Source: Sipunculus nudus (Eukaryota; Annelida; Sipuncula; Golfingiida; Sipunculidae). From it: a DNA stretch of 64,000 nt. Positions 1 to 12,700 of this stretch are shown one piece after another (position 1 is the first letter of the stretch; every line of letters begins with the position of its first letter). Below the pieces are notes generated by a model that was not told the origin of the DNA, searched no databases, and saw only the letters and a list, made by a program, of their open reading frames with translations. The stretch is from assembly GCA_026874595.1 (NCBI GenBank), contig CM049316.1, positions 29,931,339 through 29,995,338 of the forward strand, in the 5' to 3' direction. Both the position numbers and the translations under genes were made by a program.

Positions 1-2618
1 AATCGAACAGATCAAATTCCGGCCGCCCCAGGCGAGCGAAAACACTCCGAACAACCGGGAGCGGAAGGAGCGGCGGGGAAGGAGGAGACCCTGGATGACG
101 GGAGGATGGTCGACACGCCCGGAAGAGGGGATGCACGAACCGACGCTCGGAGAGAGATGCATAGATCGAACCAAAGGGAAGTCACCGGCAGGAGCGAGGG
201 AGAGCGAGCACGGCCCTGCCTGTGGATATATGCCACCACCGTGGGATTGTCGGTCCGGACGAGAATGTGACGTCCGATCAAGCGGGGAGACCAGTGGGAG
301 ATCACGCGATGGACGGCACGCAGTCCGAGGATAATGATATGGAGCAGACGGTCCGACGGGGACCATATCCCCGAAGCGCGAAGATCGGCAAGATGGGCCC
401 CTCAACCGAGGAGAGACGCATCCGTATAGATGGTGCATTGACATCCATGGAAAAATGAACGCCGCGCAGGAGAAAGGAAAGGTCCATCCAGGGACGAAGG
501 GACCGCCAGGTGAGCCGAAACGGAGGACGAACCGAGGTGAAACGGAGAAGGCCGTGACGGCGCAGGAGAGACTGAAACAGACGGAGGTACAGTCGGCCGA
601 ACGGGATAAAGGACGCGGCCCAGATGAGAGCACTGTGGAGAGAAGCCGCTGGGCGCGAGTCTACACGGTGCCGCGTGAGAAAAGAACGAATATGCTGGCG
701 GAGCTTGAGAACAAGATCGCGCGGGAGCGACGCCGTGCAAGACGCAAAATCGAGCGTGACATCCAGAATTTGGAAGGACTGGGCGGGAGTGAGAAGAGAT
801 ATCTCCTCATCGACCAGAAAGCCAAGGTTCCGAAGTAAGTTGAGAACCCGGGAGCGATGTGACAGTAAGAGGGAGCGATCGGCCGCATGGACCAGCCATC
901 GTCCAGAGAAGGGAGCACAGAAATGCCTGGTGAACGGAGATAACTCGGGACCGTGTGAACAAGGATGGTAAAATCCAGGGGGCCACGTGGATCCCGAACG
1001 GATGGACCCGGAATGGAAACGTGAAATTAGGCATCCGTAAGGTCTATATGGGGACGCCCAATCCATCAGCCGAACAATGCGGAGCACAGCATGGATAAAG
1101 AACATCCGAAACGGGGGCGGCCTGATGAGGCGCTTCAGGTCTATGATCGGGCGCCCAAGGCCGTGCGGTACGGGAACAAGAAAAGCGAGAGTAAAACCCC
1201 AGGGTGGATGGGGAAACCTCGAAAATTGCCCGTTTTTTCGACCATAGATTGAATGGCCTCCGCCAAGCGAGGCGGTTTGCCGGATCGGACGGAGGCGGAG
1301 TGTGCTAAACGTAAGACGGAACCCGAACTGTAGGGTGCTGAGAATTAACCGCTGTGAGGTGAAACCCGCCCACGCGGGAAATGGGCGCTGGTCTGGTGCC
1401 AGGGCGGGATCGGCTGACTGAGCAGGCGGGGACCCTGGAGAACCCTGTGTAGGGGGAGCCAGAGAGACCCGCTGAGCCGGAGCCACCGGAGGCTGGAAAC
1501 AGGAAGCCTGGGAACGAGCAGCAGCAGGAACCATCCGGGAAGGCACAGGAACCGGAGCCGCAGGCCGCACAGCAGATGGTCACCGAAATAAAGAGCCGGC
1601 CGGCCGGTAAGTAACGACGGCAGACAGAGGAACCGGAGGCGAGGCCTGCAGCCCCGAATGGAGGCAGGAGGGACAGACGCACTTACCTGCACACCAGGAA
1701 GGTCCGGGCGATCCAGCGGGACGGCTCCAGCCGGCCCCGGGGATAAGGAAGGAAACCGTCGAGGAGCCAGGTGACGAGAACGGCCGGGGACAAATTACCG
1801 GGGCGCCCGCGAGGGCGCCGGGCGGACTGAATCGGGTCTAGACGAATCGTCGAGATCCGACATAAGTGATTAACAAACCCGGGACAAAATATGTAATATG
1901 GAATAGGCAGATGTGCTGGCAGAACGGGAGGCCGCGGGAACGGGGGAAGAATGCCGTTTCCGTGAATGAGAAATCAATGATTTAACTGTCTAAACCACTG
2001 GAGAGGTGACAGGACCGGCGGGAACGGACGGTGAACGCAGCACGGCCGTGGTGCGGTCAACCAGGGTAGGCCCCCCCCCCACCCCCTCGGAGACAACAAC
2101 GGGGCCAGACAATGAAATATAGGAGGGTGAACCCCCAAGTACCGGGGAATGAGCCCAATCCTGGAAAGGGCCCACTGGTCAGACGTCCAAGTCTGGCAGT
2201 GAAAACAAGGATCAGCCGGAACACGGCAGGAGTCATTGTTGGAGCGGCAACGAAACAAGTGGGGTGGGAGTCCCAACCGGGATTAAGAAGACAAGAGCCA
2301 CAATAAGTGGGGTTCGCCATGGCGGGCAAGGGAAAAAAGAAGACAACTTACAGTTCAGTTGGCAAACTCATTAGTACAAACCCAACAGTGGACGAATCTC
2401 GCAGAGCGGGATCACACGTCCATCATGGCGAACGCCAGAAGAAAATGTGATTATGGGTAACAGAAGTGTGACCTAGATACACGGGAACGAGGCGGGATGG
2501 GCGATAATAGGCCCAATAAGGGAAAATTTTCGGTTGGCTTACTCTGGCGTATAAACTTTAACAGAGAAAATTCTCATTAATACAGAAACAGCTCACAATT
2601 ATGTTTACGTAATAAAAC
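1..2618 (-). mobile_element. Second DIRS-like copy, degraded and truncated by the window edge
   Basis: Colinear with 31591-35347 of the intact copy, ending in the same right ITR and terminal GTAATAAAAC at 2618. About 1.03 kb is missing at 1392-1393 (equivalent to 33108-34141: the end of gag and start of RT). The active-site region reads SLDDGW instead of YLDDWL, with a one-base deletion (about 885-900). RT and RNase H are in several frames. It lies downstream of, or in an intron after, the last visible CEP72-like exon, in the same orientation as the gene. The left portion (YR, ICR) would lie beyond position 1. Confidence 0.9.
302..1570 (-). pseudogene. Remnant RT/RNase H of the second DIRS copy
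   Basis: Recognisable in pieces: [38 protein letters not shown] and ASCTASLPRDLVLKLRQHI align in order with the intact ORF, but frames switch repeatedly. The tyrosine of the YLDD box is replaced and the box is followed by a frameshift. Non-functional. Confidence 0.85.
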
Positions 2619-3618
2619 CTATGGTTTCCAACAACTGACCAGGTTATGAAATTAAATGATGATCTGACTTTGAAATTCTATGGCAATGATTGATTAAACA
2701 ATGTCTGCCTAGAGGAAATGAACATTTGCACAAACAAAAAATGATCCTGTACAAATGTTTACTGACAACAAATGAATCAATTTACAACAAAATTCAAATA
2801 CAATATCAAAACCGAGACTGGCATGGCCAATTAAGAACACTGAAATTAATGTAATTACTAATGATGATGATACCTCATCTGGTATACATATAACTAAAAT
2901 TATTTTAATTTTTTATTTTAGGATAAAACTGCTGAGTGTTTTTTTTTTAGTTTTCATGATTATACAGAGTTTACCTTCTGCATTTATCATTCATCTGTCT
3001 TTGAAGAGTAAATTCAAAGAAAATTTCAATTATGAACATCTCACTCCCGAGTGCCTCTGTTTAAATGAAGTACAGCAGAGCATCATTTATCCAAAAAGCT
3101 CAGGGGAGGGGTTTTGTTTGGATAAAGGAACGTTCAGATAAACAATTTCACATGATTAACCATGATTGCTATCCTGCCATGGAGCAGCAGAGTTCACTGG
3201 AGACAGACAGACATAAACTAATAAAGATAGTCCAAAATAAATGTTGGAAACAGCATTTTTGTTAGGTTTTCCATCTATTTAATCAATTTATCATGCAATA
3301 TATATTGGAATTATTGCTATTGTCCCTGGAAAATCAGAATTCAATTCACTGTTGAATATTTTTTTCTTTTTTTTGTATTTTGGATAAACAGTCAAAAATT
3401 CGGTTTTCAGTTTTCAATTTCAAATTGATGATTTTTCAGATAAAGGGTTTTTGAATTAATGATGCTTAAATGTAACTACCAATGTCACTGATAACCAATT
3501 GAGGTACTACTATAAAAAAGTTAAAAATAATTTTTTTAAATTACAACACTCTGATTAATCTTACAGTAATTGATTTAATTAATTTTTTTCACTAAATTGA
3601 TTATTTTGTTGAGCTTAC
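2619..3618. other. AT-rich DNA between DIRS copy and CEP72-like exon 9
   Basis: No exon-like ORF with splice borders found. Contains T-runs and a short open frame at 2956-3141 that lacks coding character. Presumably intron or 3' flank of the CEP72-like gene. Confidence 0.4.
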
Positions 3619-3745
3619 CTATGGTTTTTCTTCATTAATGTCCCCTGTGCCATGTTTGACTTCACTGGTTGTCCATTTGTCTCTGCGCTGTGGTCAGCAG
3701 CCAGTGCTGCTATGTTTGGATATCTGCTGGCAAGGTCTTCTGAAG
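3619..3745 (-). CDS. CEP72-like exon 9 (last visible)
   Basis: Encodes SEDLASRYPNIAALAADHSA and then a polar segment ending LMKKNHR, with a GTAAGC donor, so at least one more exon must follow to the left. Its acceptor lies only 12 bases from a MITE (3758-4094) whose T-rich end supplies the polypyrimidine tract. Confidence 0.75.
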
Positions 3746-6700
3746 CTGGCAAAATAAGGCCAAAATAAAAAAAAAGGATGGGTCTCAGGCACTTTTTTTC
3801 AGGAATCAATGCGGGCGGGCGCTTTTTTTATTTTAAATTTTTCGGTATTTTTCGATAGAAATGTCAAATGATAAAGGAAAAGCAAGAATATAACAGTTTT
3901 ATTTTGTTAAATAAGTAAAAGCACTACAAAACAAAGGAAATTGTATGGTTTTATCTTCTTGAAAGAAATGTCGGAGCGGTAGCAGCTCAAAATTGGAAAG
4001 TTTTTATTGAAAATCAAAATAAAAATTTTTGATGCGGGGGTTTAAAATTGATGCAGGCGGTGCCTGAGAACCATACCTTTAATTTTTTTTGGCCTAATAT
4101 TTATTTTTTTTTTTTTGCTGTCAAATCAAAATAAATATCAGTAGTCTTAGTACTGTTAAGAACTCATTGCGGCTATGTCTGGTATTTACATACAGAATAA
4201 CTATCATTTTGGTGTAAAGGAAAAACAAATTACGGTCATCCTGGTATTACTGAGAGTGTACAGGCCATATGTGGAGGAAGGGTGAATACAATCAATGCTT
4301 GGAGGCCACAGAAACTCCTTACTCAACTACAGTATGTTGATTAGGAAGGAACATCCCTCCATATTCAACACTATTTTTGAATATGTAATGCAAACAATAT
4401 CTTATCTGTGACTGGCATAATGTTATAACAATACATCATCTCAAAACAGGATATGTAACACACTACATAAACACATCTCATTAAATGATTATATGGTGCT
4501 CAGAAACTACAAATGTCAGAGGGTGCTTTCATTCAACGATCAAATGGTGTCAATGTATTAATACTGGAACATCTAATGATAACAATACAATGTCTTACCA
4601 TGAATCATGATATATAATTAGTCAATTAGCATATTATTATAGACTTAGACCGGAACTCTTATGTTTACTCCAGGTATATATTTCTGTATAAGTAGATTAA
4701 ATGAATAATATCATCTTCTGAATGACAGTTACAATACACATTGTTGCCCTCATACCTGTATAATCTTTCACTGGCTGTGATTCACTCTGCGTTTTACTGT
4801 AAGGGTCATCCAGCTTTGAGAGATCTAGAGGTGGCACCTGGACATAAATATGAAGAAAAATTATAAGTATATGTAGAAAATATGATAAAAAAATAAAACA
4901 GGCAAGTCAAATGAAATATTACTGGTGTCATAGATTTCTCTTTGGAGTTAACAAAATAGTCTTAAATACAAAATTTTGTCAGCATTTTCTTAAAATACCA
5001 AATAAAGAGCATATTGTCTTTGCTTTCAAGTTAGCATCATTTATTTTATATTTTCATTACTCCTTGACAAAAATTATATAACTATCTTACATTTAACCCT
5101 TTCTTTACTGGTCAGGGGGCCATGCAGGATTACTTGAAATCAACACCATAATACCCTAATTTACCTATATTTCTATAGGTCAAAAATAAAGCATATTCAT
5201 TTTCAGTTCTAAAAAGATTTTCTATAGCCTAAGGGCACCTTCTCTGTATTAATTAATTTTTTTGTTGAAAATTTGGTAGGACAATGAATACTAAGTCTGA
5301 TACAGCCTGTAATGAAAATATAAAATGTTTCAAAATTTGTTTTGAATTTAACATAAGAAAAGAAATGGTTAATTTTGTGAATGTGTACTTACAATTCTGA
5401 TTTATAATATTAATAATAATAATTATAATAATAATAATCACAATAATAATAATAAAATAATAATAATAATAACAATTATTATAATTACAATATTAATTAA
5501 TGTATTAAATATATTTCAGCAGTTCATATTTATTGTGCACAATGGCATGTAATATATTTGTATATTTGTGTTCTTATGCTTTCTGTAAATGTATAGAAAT
5601 ATACAGTTATATTGGTCATAAGCTTGTGCAAGATAAATATATATATATATATAAATTAGTTAATACATGTGCACATACCAAATGTACCATTTGTCATCTC
5701 TAATGTACCATAGAACAGTAAATGAGTGCATACTACCCTACTGAAACATTAAATAGACTGGTTTCATGCTCAATGGTGCAACTCTTAAGTATGGTTCATG
5801 TGGATTACACATTTGTATTTTTGTGTGCTGAGTTAAAATATGCAGATTTTAGGCAAAGCCTCAGTGAATTCAGAATTGAGCAGGGAACCAGCCTACACTG
5901 AAAAATGCAACTGAATAAACAGCCACAGCCACAGTGAACCTGTTAAATGATGAAGGCAATAAATAAAATGAATCCCAGGCCCCATAAAGAACAAAACTAT
6001 TAACAAATGTTAATAACACAGACATGCACCAGCAGATACTCACAAAAGCATGTCTAAATTTGTTGTTTCCTTTAAGTTCAAGGACTTTTCTTTGGAACCA
6101 TGTCTATATATCAATACCATAAATAACATTACTAGGATATGAAAGGTACATTTAACACAAAGCACATTATTTAAAATCAGGTACAGAATGAATGAGGCCC
6201 TAAAAACTATAAATTTAATTCACAATAATTTTTCTTCGATGTCTGATAATTATTTCTTTGAAAATAAAATTTTAAAGACAAAAAAAAAAAATAGGTCATT
6301 GATATGTCAAGAACCTCCATATATTTTAAGTACCATTTTGGTTTCAATAAAATAAAAACAAAATTGTTTACTGCAGGCACACAAGGTGGCGCTGATAATC
6401 AATCAAGGTGCACTGTACCATGCACTGATAAGGAGGTTGTATTTTACTTTTTTTTTCCATTGGGAAGGAGAATTTAAAAGGTAAATATAAATGCACTTAC
6501 CAGTGGCTGAGCAAAGGTACCTGATTCTGTGTGAGCTGCTGCTTTGTCCATTTCATGCACATCTGTAAAGGTAATTACCACATGATATCAATACATTTTT
6601 AACTCAAATATAACTGGTTATAATAATAATAATGGTAATTTTAAATAATACAGTGATAATTCTGTGACATAACTGGTTTACAAATGCCACTTGGCCATCA

Positions 6701-9700
6701 ACCATACAAAATCATGAACTAAACAGATTAGCACAAACGTCTGCCAAGGAAAGCAATCCTACTAGATCAGACAATTTGTCCACATTTGCACCAAATTTTA
6801 ATGGCTCTTTCCTCAGCCAATTTCCAACAGCTCCAAACGTTTTGTGGAAATTAGTATAGTAGGTTTATTTGTAATCTTGCTGACAGACCTACAAACCAAC
6901 ACAGGCGAAAACATTACCTCCTTGACAGATGAAATTAACATACATTAAATTACTTGTGGTCTCTGATTCTATTAAAGAAATGTAATGATAAAACAGTGAT
7001 TCAAATTCATAGCTCTCAGCCATGATGAAATATAAGCTGAATTAGGATACTAATGAGATAAAAAAAAGTTCAGTATGATATCAAGTATATGAGCAATGTT
7101 TCACAAGATAATTATTAATGATTGGAATTGGTTGTAAACTCATGTTCGCCAATTAAAAGAAAAATTACCAACAATCGATTATTAATCAGTTATTTTTCTG
7201 TACCATCTATATTTAAGCGAAAATCTGCTGTAAAGAATTATATCTAAACTATTGACAAATTAAATTCAGTCAAGGTAACGACCAAGTTATTGAAACTTTC
7301 TTGCTGCATTAGATCCAGTTTCAATGCTACTCGTTACATTGTGTGCTGTCTTTCTTTTTCCTTTTACAGGATTAGAATATTTTTTTTCTGGTAAATATGA
7401 CTTCTTTATATGTGCATACATAATCTTTGTGATCAGTTATGCAAAAGTACAACCAATTCAATCGATTATAAAAGAAAGTGACCAATCATTGATTTAATCA
7501 ATTAATTGGAACAACACTAATAATTTTCAAAAGTAAAAGAACAGCACTTACATTGTGTAGGGTAGTCTTCCACTGCTGGTTGCTTCATCGTAGAGCCAGT
7601 TATCATCTCAGAGCTGGCTGGCAGCTTGTGTCCCGCCCGGGCAATCAGGTCCAGCACTTCCATGTCATCTGCTTCAAGAACTGTTGAAATGTGAAGAAAA
7701 AGAGTCGATCATTCCCATTTCTCAGTTACACTTCATTAAACATCGCATATGATAAGGTGCAAATGTTTGAGACATTAGAGACATTATTTATATCTGATTT
7801 CAGACCTGACAAAAGGTTTTGAAATTTCACATTCTATAACAGGGTTAAAACAGGTTTATAACAGGGTTATCTACTAACAAACAGCATACAGTACAACACT
7901 GTCAGACACTTGCAACAGGAAGTCTGAATAAGATCTTTACAAATATAACTGAAGATAACTGAACACATTCTTCTTCAGCAAGATTAGATAACTGACATTT
8001 ATTGCCAAAATGTCAAATCTTCAAGAACTTTTATTCACTTGTCTAAAGCTGAATTCACCATTTGTTCAGTGTCCTTTTTTTAAATTTTCCATGAAGAACT
8101 TTACTTTATCCTGATATATACCATCATCTTTAGGAAAAGAATGTAGCCTGGTTGTTAACTAAGGTGTAAAACTAGAGGTCTGAGGGTCCAAATTACAAAC
8201 CCCATCAGTGCCTCAACGTGAAATGGTGGAATCTTAATAAAACCTTAGAGATTCAGCCTTATGTTATAAAGACATCTTCTGGTATATTCATACACAAGTA
8301 TTTATTAAACTGCATTCAATATCAGTTATAGAGACTAAATGTCATTTTTTCAAATAAATTAGCAAAATGTTGCTGTGGTTACCTCCAGGTCTGCCCATTT
8401 TGCGGATGTGTTCTGCTCGTGGGTTCGGGATCTGTGGTTGAGGTTCTGGCTCTGACAGGTGTTCTGTCATGGCAGCAGCCTGGTCCGTCGTAAAATGCAT
8501 CAGGGCTGCCCGCCTCTCACTGTCTCGAACTGCCCGGTCATCTGAAAAATCATTTCAATAGTACAAATATATATAATGCTGCATACAGTTTGGATAGAGA
8601 GCCATTCTTGGGAACACTGTGCAGTAACAGAAATTTTCCTGCCATGCCTCCCTAAATGTACATTTTTATCATTACACAATTAATCATAATAAGTCTCCTA
8701 TATAATCAAAATAAAAAAAAGAAAATGTTATTAATCATAAATGACACTGGAGGAGGGGGAGGGGCATTATTTTGCAATTTTGGCATTTACAAGCACATTT
8801 AAATTAACCCTAAATTAATTGTAAAATTAAATAAATATTCTCACTTGTATTCACATCTATAGCTGTTTAATGATGAACATTAAAATGAAATATTTCAACC
8901 TGTCAAATTTCAATATCTGGTTACCCAGTAACAGCTATGTGTTACCAACAGAAATCTCAGAATATTAACATGCCTATCAGTTGCCATCTTTCACAAACAG
9001 TTGAACTAATTCAGTTAATCCCACATCACTGACAAGAACACATGGCCAGGAGATAAAGCAACAACTCGCAAGCGCCCTATCACTCCAGATCAGATCACAT
9101 GACCTGCCAACACAGAGAACCAGGCAGTTCCTATCACAATGGCTTCCTCTGTCTCCAGGTTGTTACTCAATTGTTTATTACATATACATGACATTGTAAA
9201 CTTGAGAGAGTCGGCTGGTAAATGCACGGTTGTTAAATACCAGGAGTAAACACAGGCATTTATTTGCATGGCAAATACCCTTACTGGCAAATAAATTGAC
9301 AAAATGTGAAAATACAAATTAAATGTATTCTATTTACAAGTTAACTCCATTAAACTACAAACAGTATACTAATTGCAGACTTTATACTTAGAACAATTAT
9401 AGGATGGTAAGAATAATTAAAAAATTATAAAGGGCATAATTAAGATTTATTTTGTATAAAATGTATCTCTTTCATGTGTCATCTTCAGTACATGATCAAC
9501 AGTGGATTAATTACAGATCTTAAATTTCCAACAATAAGAGCATGTTAAGAATTAATTACTAAAATATTACAATGAACATAATGCACTGTGAAATTTTCAG
9601 CAATCTCCTATCTCAAATATCTGAAGTGGTTCAATTTTACATTTAACAGTAACTTTAACCACACACATTCTCAGGGTTCTTTCAAGTTCACCTATGCATG

Positions 9701-12700
9701 CTTTCAACAAACAAATGCTTCCAAAGACAAAAGTAGCATGGCATATCAGTGGCGCATATAACATTTATGAAACATGGGGCTGATCCTCATTCAAAATATA
9801 CCAGAACCAGTAATTCTTTAGGAGACGTACATGTTGTATAACTGAACTTGTATTGAATAAAAATATCAATCTACTGGACTTGTATTTCTTCAAACCTATT
9901 TACCTGGGCTGAAAGCAGATATATATTTTGTACTCATTTACCTTAACCTGTAAACACCACTTCACACAACTCACTTCCTTAATAACAGTGTGGAGTATTA
10001 TTGGGCCATAAGCTGTAATAAGTTCTTCTATAATATTTGTATCCAAATCAACAGATTTTTTATTCATCTGTTCATTTTGTTTTGGTGGTTGAATATTAAT
10101 AACTCCCACACAAACAACACATAAAGTAGAAATGAAACTGATAAAGGAATTTGTGCCTGAATAAGTATCTTAATATATGAATCTGAAACCATGTAAATAA
10201 GATATTAAGATATTGTAATTAATACTATATTTTATTCAGATTTACCCATAATCATATATTTGCATATCTGTAAAAATGTATTTTAATTATATATTCATAA
10301 TTATTTTAGCAGATTAATATATGTAAAATTAAAATGCTGTGAAGTTTAAGCATTTCTCAGGGGCACCTATACTGGATACTATGGTACACATAGTTTTGCT
10401 GGACACACCCACACAAGCTATCTGTGTATATTTATTATCTATGCACACCTGTGTTTTGGCCAACTGGACTTCCTCAGGTACAATGTATACTATGTGCCCA
10501 ATTTATTTTGACCCTTGACTGTTACAGTTAACCACTGCTATACACAGTTCAATCAATCACTGCTGCTATAATATCCCCAGGTATTGGTATTTACACATTT
10601 GTTTGGGACCCCAGCGTACTCACAAGGGGCTTGTATACATGTGTACAGCAATGTAAACCAGCCACCAGAAGACTATTCAAATAACCTCAAGGCATGGAGC
10701 ATTGTGTGCATGTCCAGGGTACCCAGCTCAACCCTTGTACACCTATAACAATGGTACAATGGCCATTCTTCTCATGTGGTCAGATTTCTTTATTGTTAGT
10801 AACAGGATTAATTTAACAGTCAAACATCTGACTGTTATATTCTATTTTACTCTGCACTCACAGATTTCTATCTTCATCTTTCTTAGCCTGATCTACAACT
10901 ACCGGTATGTGATAAAAACTCTTCCAGATTCCATGCTTATTTGGTTCACTTAAAACTTCTGCATTAATTGAAATTCATTTCACAATAAGTCTGTTTTTAC
11001 AATACTAAAAGGACTCTCTCTCTCTTTTACATTTATAATCTATGAGGAACTCTGTTTCTCAGAAATACCATTAAAATAATAAACAAAGAAACCAGTCATA
11101 GACTGAGGGAAACTGAGAGAGAGAGAGAGAGTGAGAGTGTGAGAGACAGAAAGAGAGAGAGAGGGTTCATTGTTTCATCTATGCATCATAACAAGATTGT
11201 TATAAGCAAGAACAAAATACAGTTAATAAACATCTGCAATATTTGTAAAGAATGCTTCAGAGATAAAACAAAATTATTATATAATCAAACACAGGCCAGT
11301 GGGATTTAACACTCATAATAAAGTTTGAAATACACAGGCTATCAGCACTACAAAATATAAGCTGATCACTTGTAATCCATTTCCAAACTCTCTGTTAAAT
11401 ACACATTCAAAGGATATCATTTTAAACCTAAAAGAAAATACTTTGAGATAGATTGTTTGACAAATTTAGACAATTAAACTTACCAAGTCTTCTTAAGTTC
11501 GGCAACATATGGATCAAGTACAGTCGGTAATCTGGTTCATTCCTGGCTACCGGATTCAGCCGCAGATCAAGCTCCTGTAACCTGGGATTGTGGCGTAACC
11601 GTGACAACTCACTCAGATTTCCAATATTATTATAATACCTGATTATTTATGTCAAGGATCTTATGTCTACTCACAGATATAAAAGATATGTATCTTTCAT
11701 GAGTCATATATGTTAACCATCACCATGAATGCAGCAACATAATAATAACTTCTGAGTAAAACACTGAAGATTTCATTTTTTAGCAAAAAATTGAGAATTT
11801 GAAATATTAAAATGATTTAACAATAAAATATTCAGTGGATAGAAAAATACTCCAAAAGAATATCTAGTTATACAACAGTAGGGTAACCCCACATATCAAA
11901 CTGTGCATGTTACTGAGTATGGATATAATTAACCCTGCACCAAGCGAGGGTTATTGTTTTCACTCAATTCTGTGAGTGTGTGTGTGTGTTTACATGTATG
12001 TCTGGATGATATCTGGAGATGGTATAAAGAATGTTAATGAAATTTATCATATACTCTGGTTGTGTGAAAGTGTTGATGAAGTTCAATTTTGGTGTAAATT
12101 GAAGCATAAATAACCCCAGAATGAGTGTTTTATGGGTTTTTATAGGACATTTTACCACTTGCACTTGTTGCATGTGACCATATGGCCATCTGTCGAGCAT
12201 GATCTGTTATGTCACAGACCACAATGACGTCATGCCATGTGCAGTTTCCCCTGAAAGGCGCCTGTAATCCAACGACGTACATCATTGAGGATGGGGATGG
12301 GGGGGGGGGGGGGGGGCATGGTTGTTGTTTGTTATGTTTATAGTAAAGTAGTAAAGTAAAGCAATACCACAATGTCCAGGGTGATTTTAAAAATTTTCAG
12401 TTAAAAAGTTCCCAGGAATGACACAGGGTTAATTAATATTACATATCAATATCTTCTGCGCAGGGTTTGCGTCCCCACATTTTAATTCAGGTTCAGTTTT
12501 ACCATATCATTGTATGAGTATATATACTGATAATAGCTGATTCCAAAACATTATTATCTAAATGGCCAATACTACAAATTAAACACAAGTGTAACAGCAT
12601 TGTGTGAAAAAGGATACAGGTTCAGTTTCTCCAGCAACTTCAAATGCTGCAAACCCTACAAAAGAGATATTAAATGCATATTACAACTAAATTACATATT

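Larger units (their letters stand above)
4095..11483. other. CEP72-like introns 4-8, no further features
   Basis: AT-rich intronic DNA around exons 4756-4837, 6501-6562, 7552-7680 and 8383-8541. Microsatellites: (TAA)n at 5403-5475 and (AT)n at 5638-5653; (GA)n at 11116-11162. The 8542-11483 intron has no repeat or ORF I can support. Confidence 0.5.

Noticed and set aside
455-971. + strand ORFs across the GC-rich 1-2300 region
   Set aside because: Antisense shadows of the degraded DIRS RT on the minus strand.
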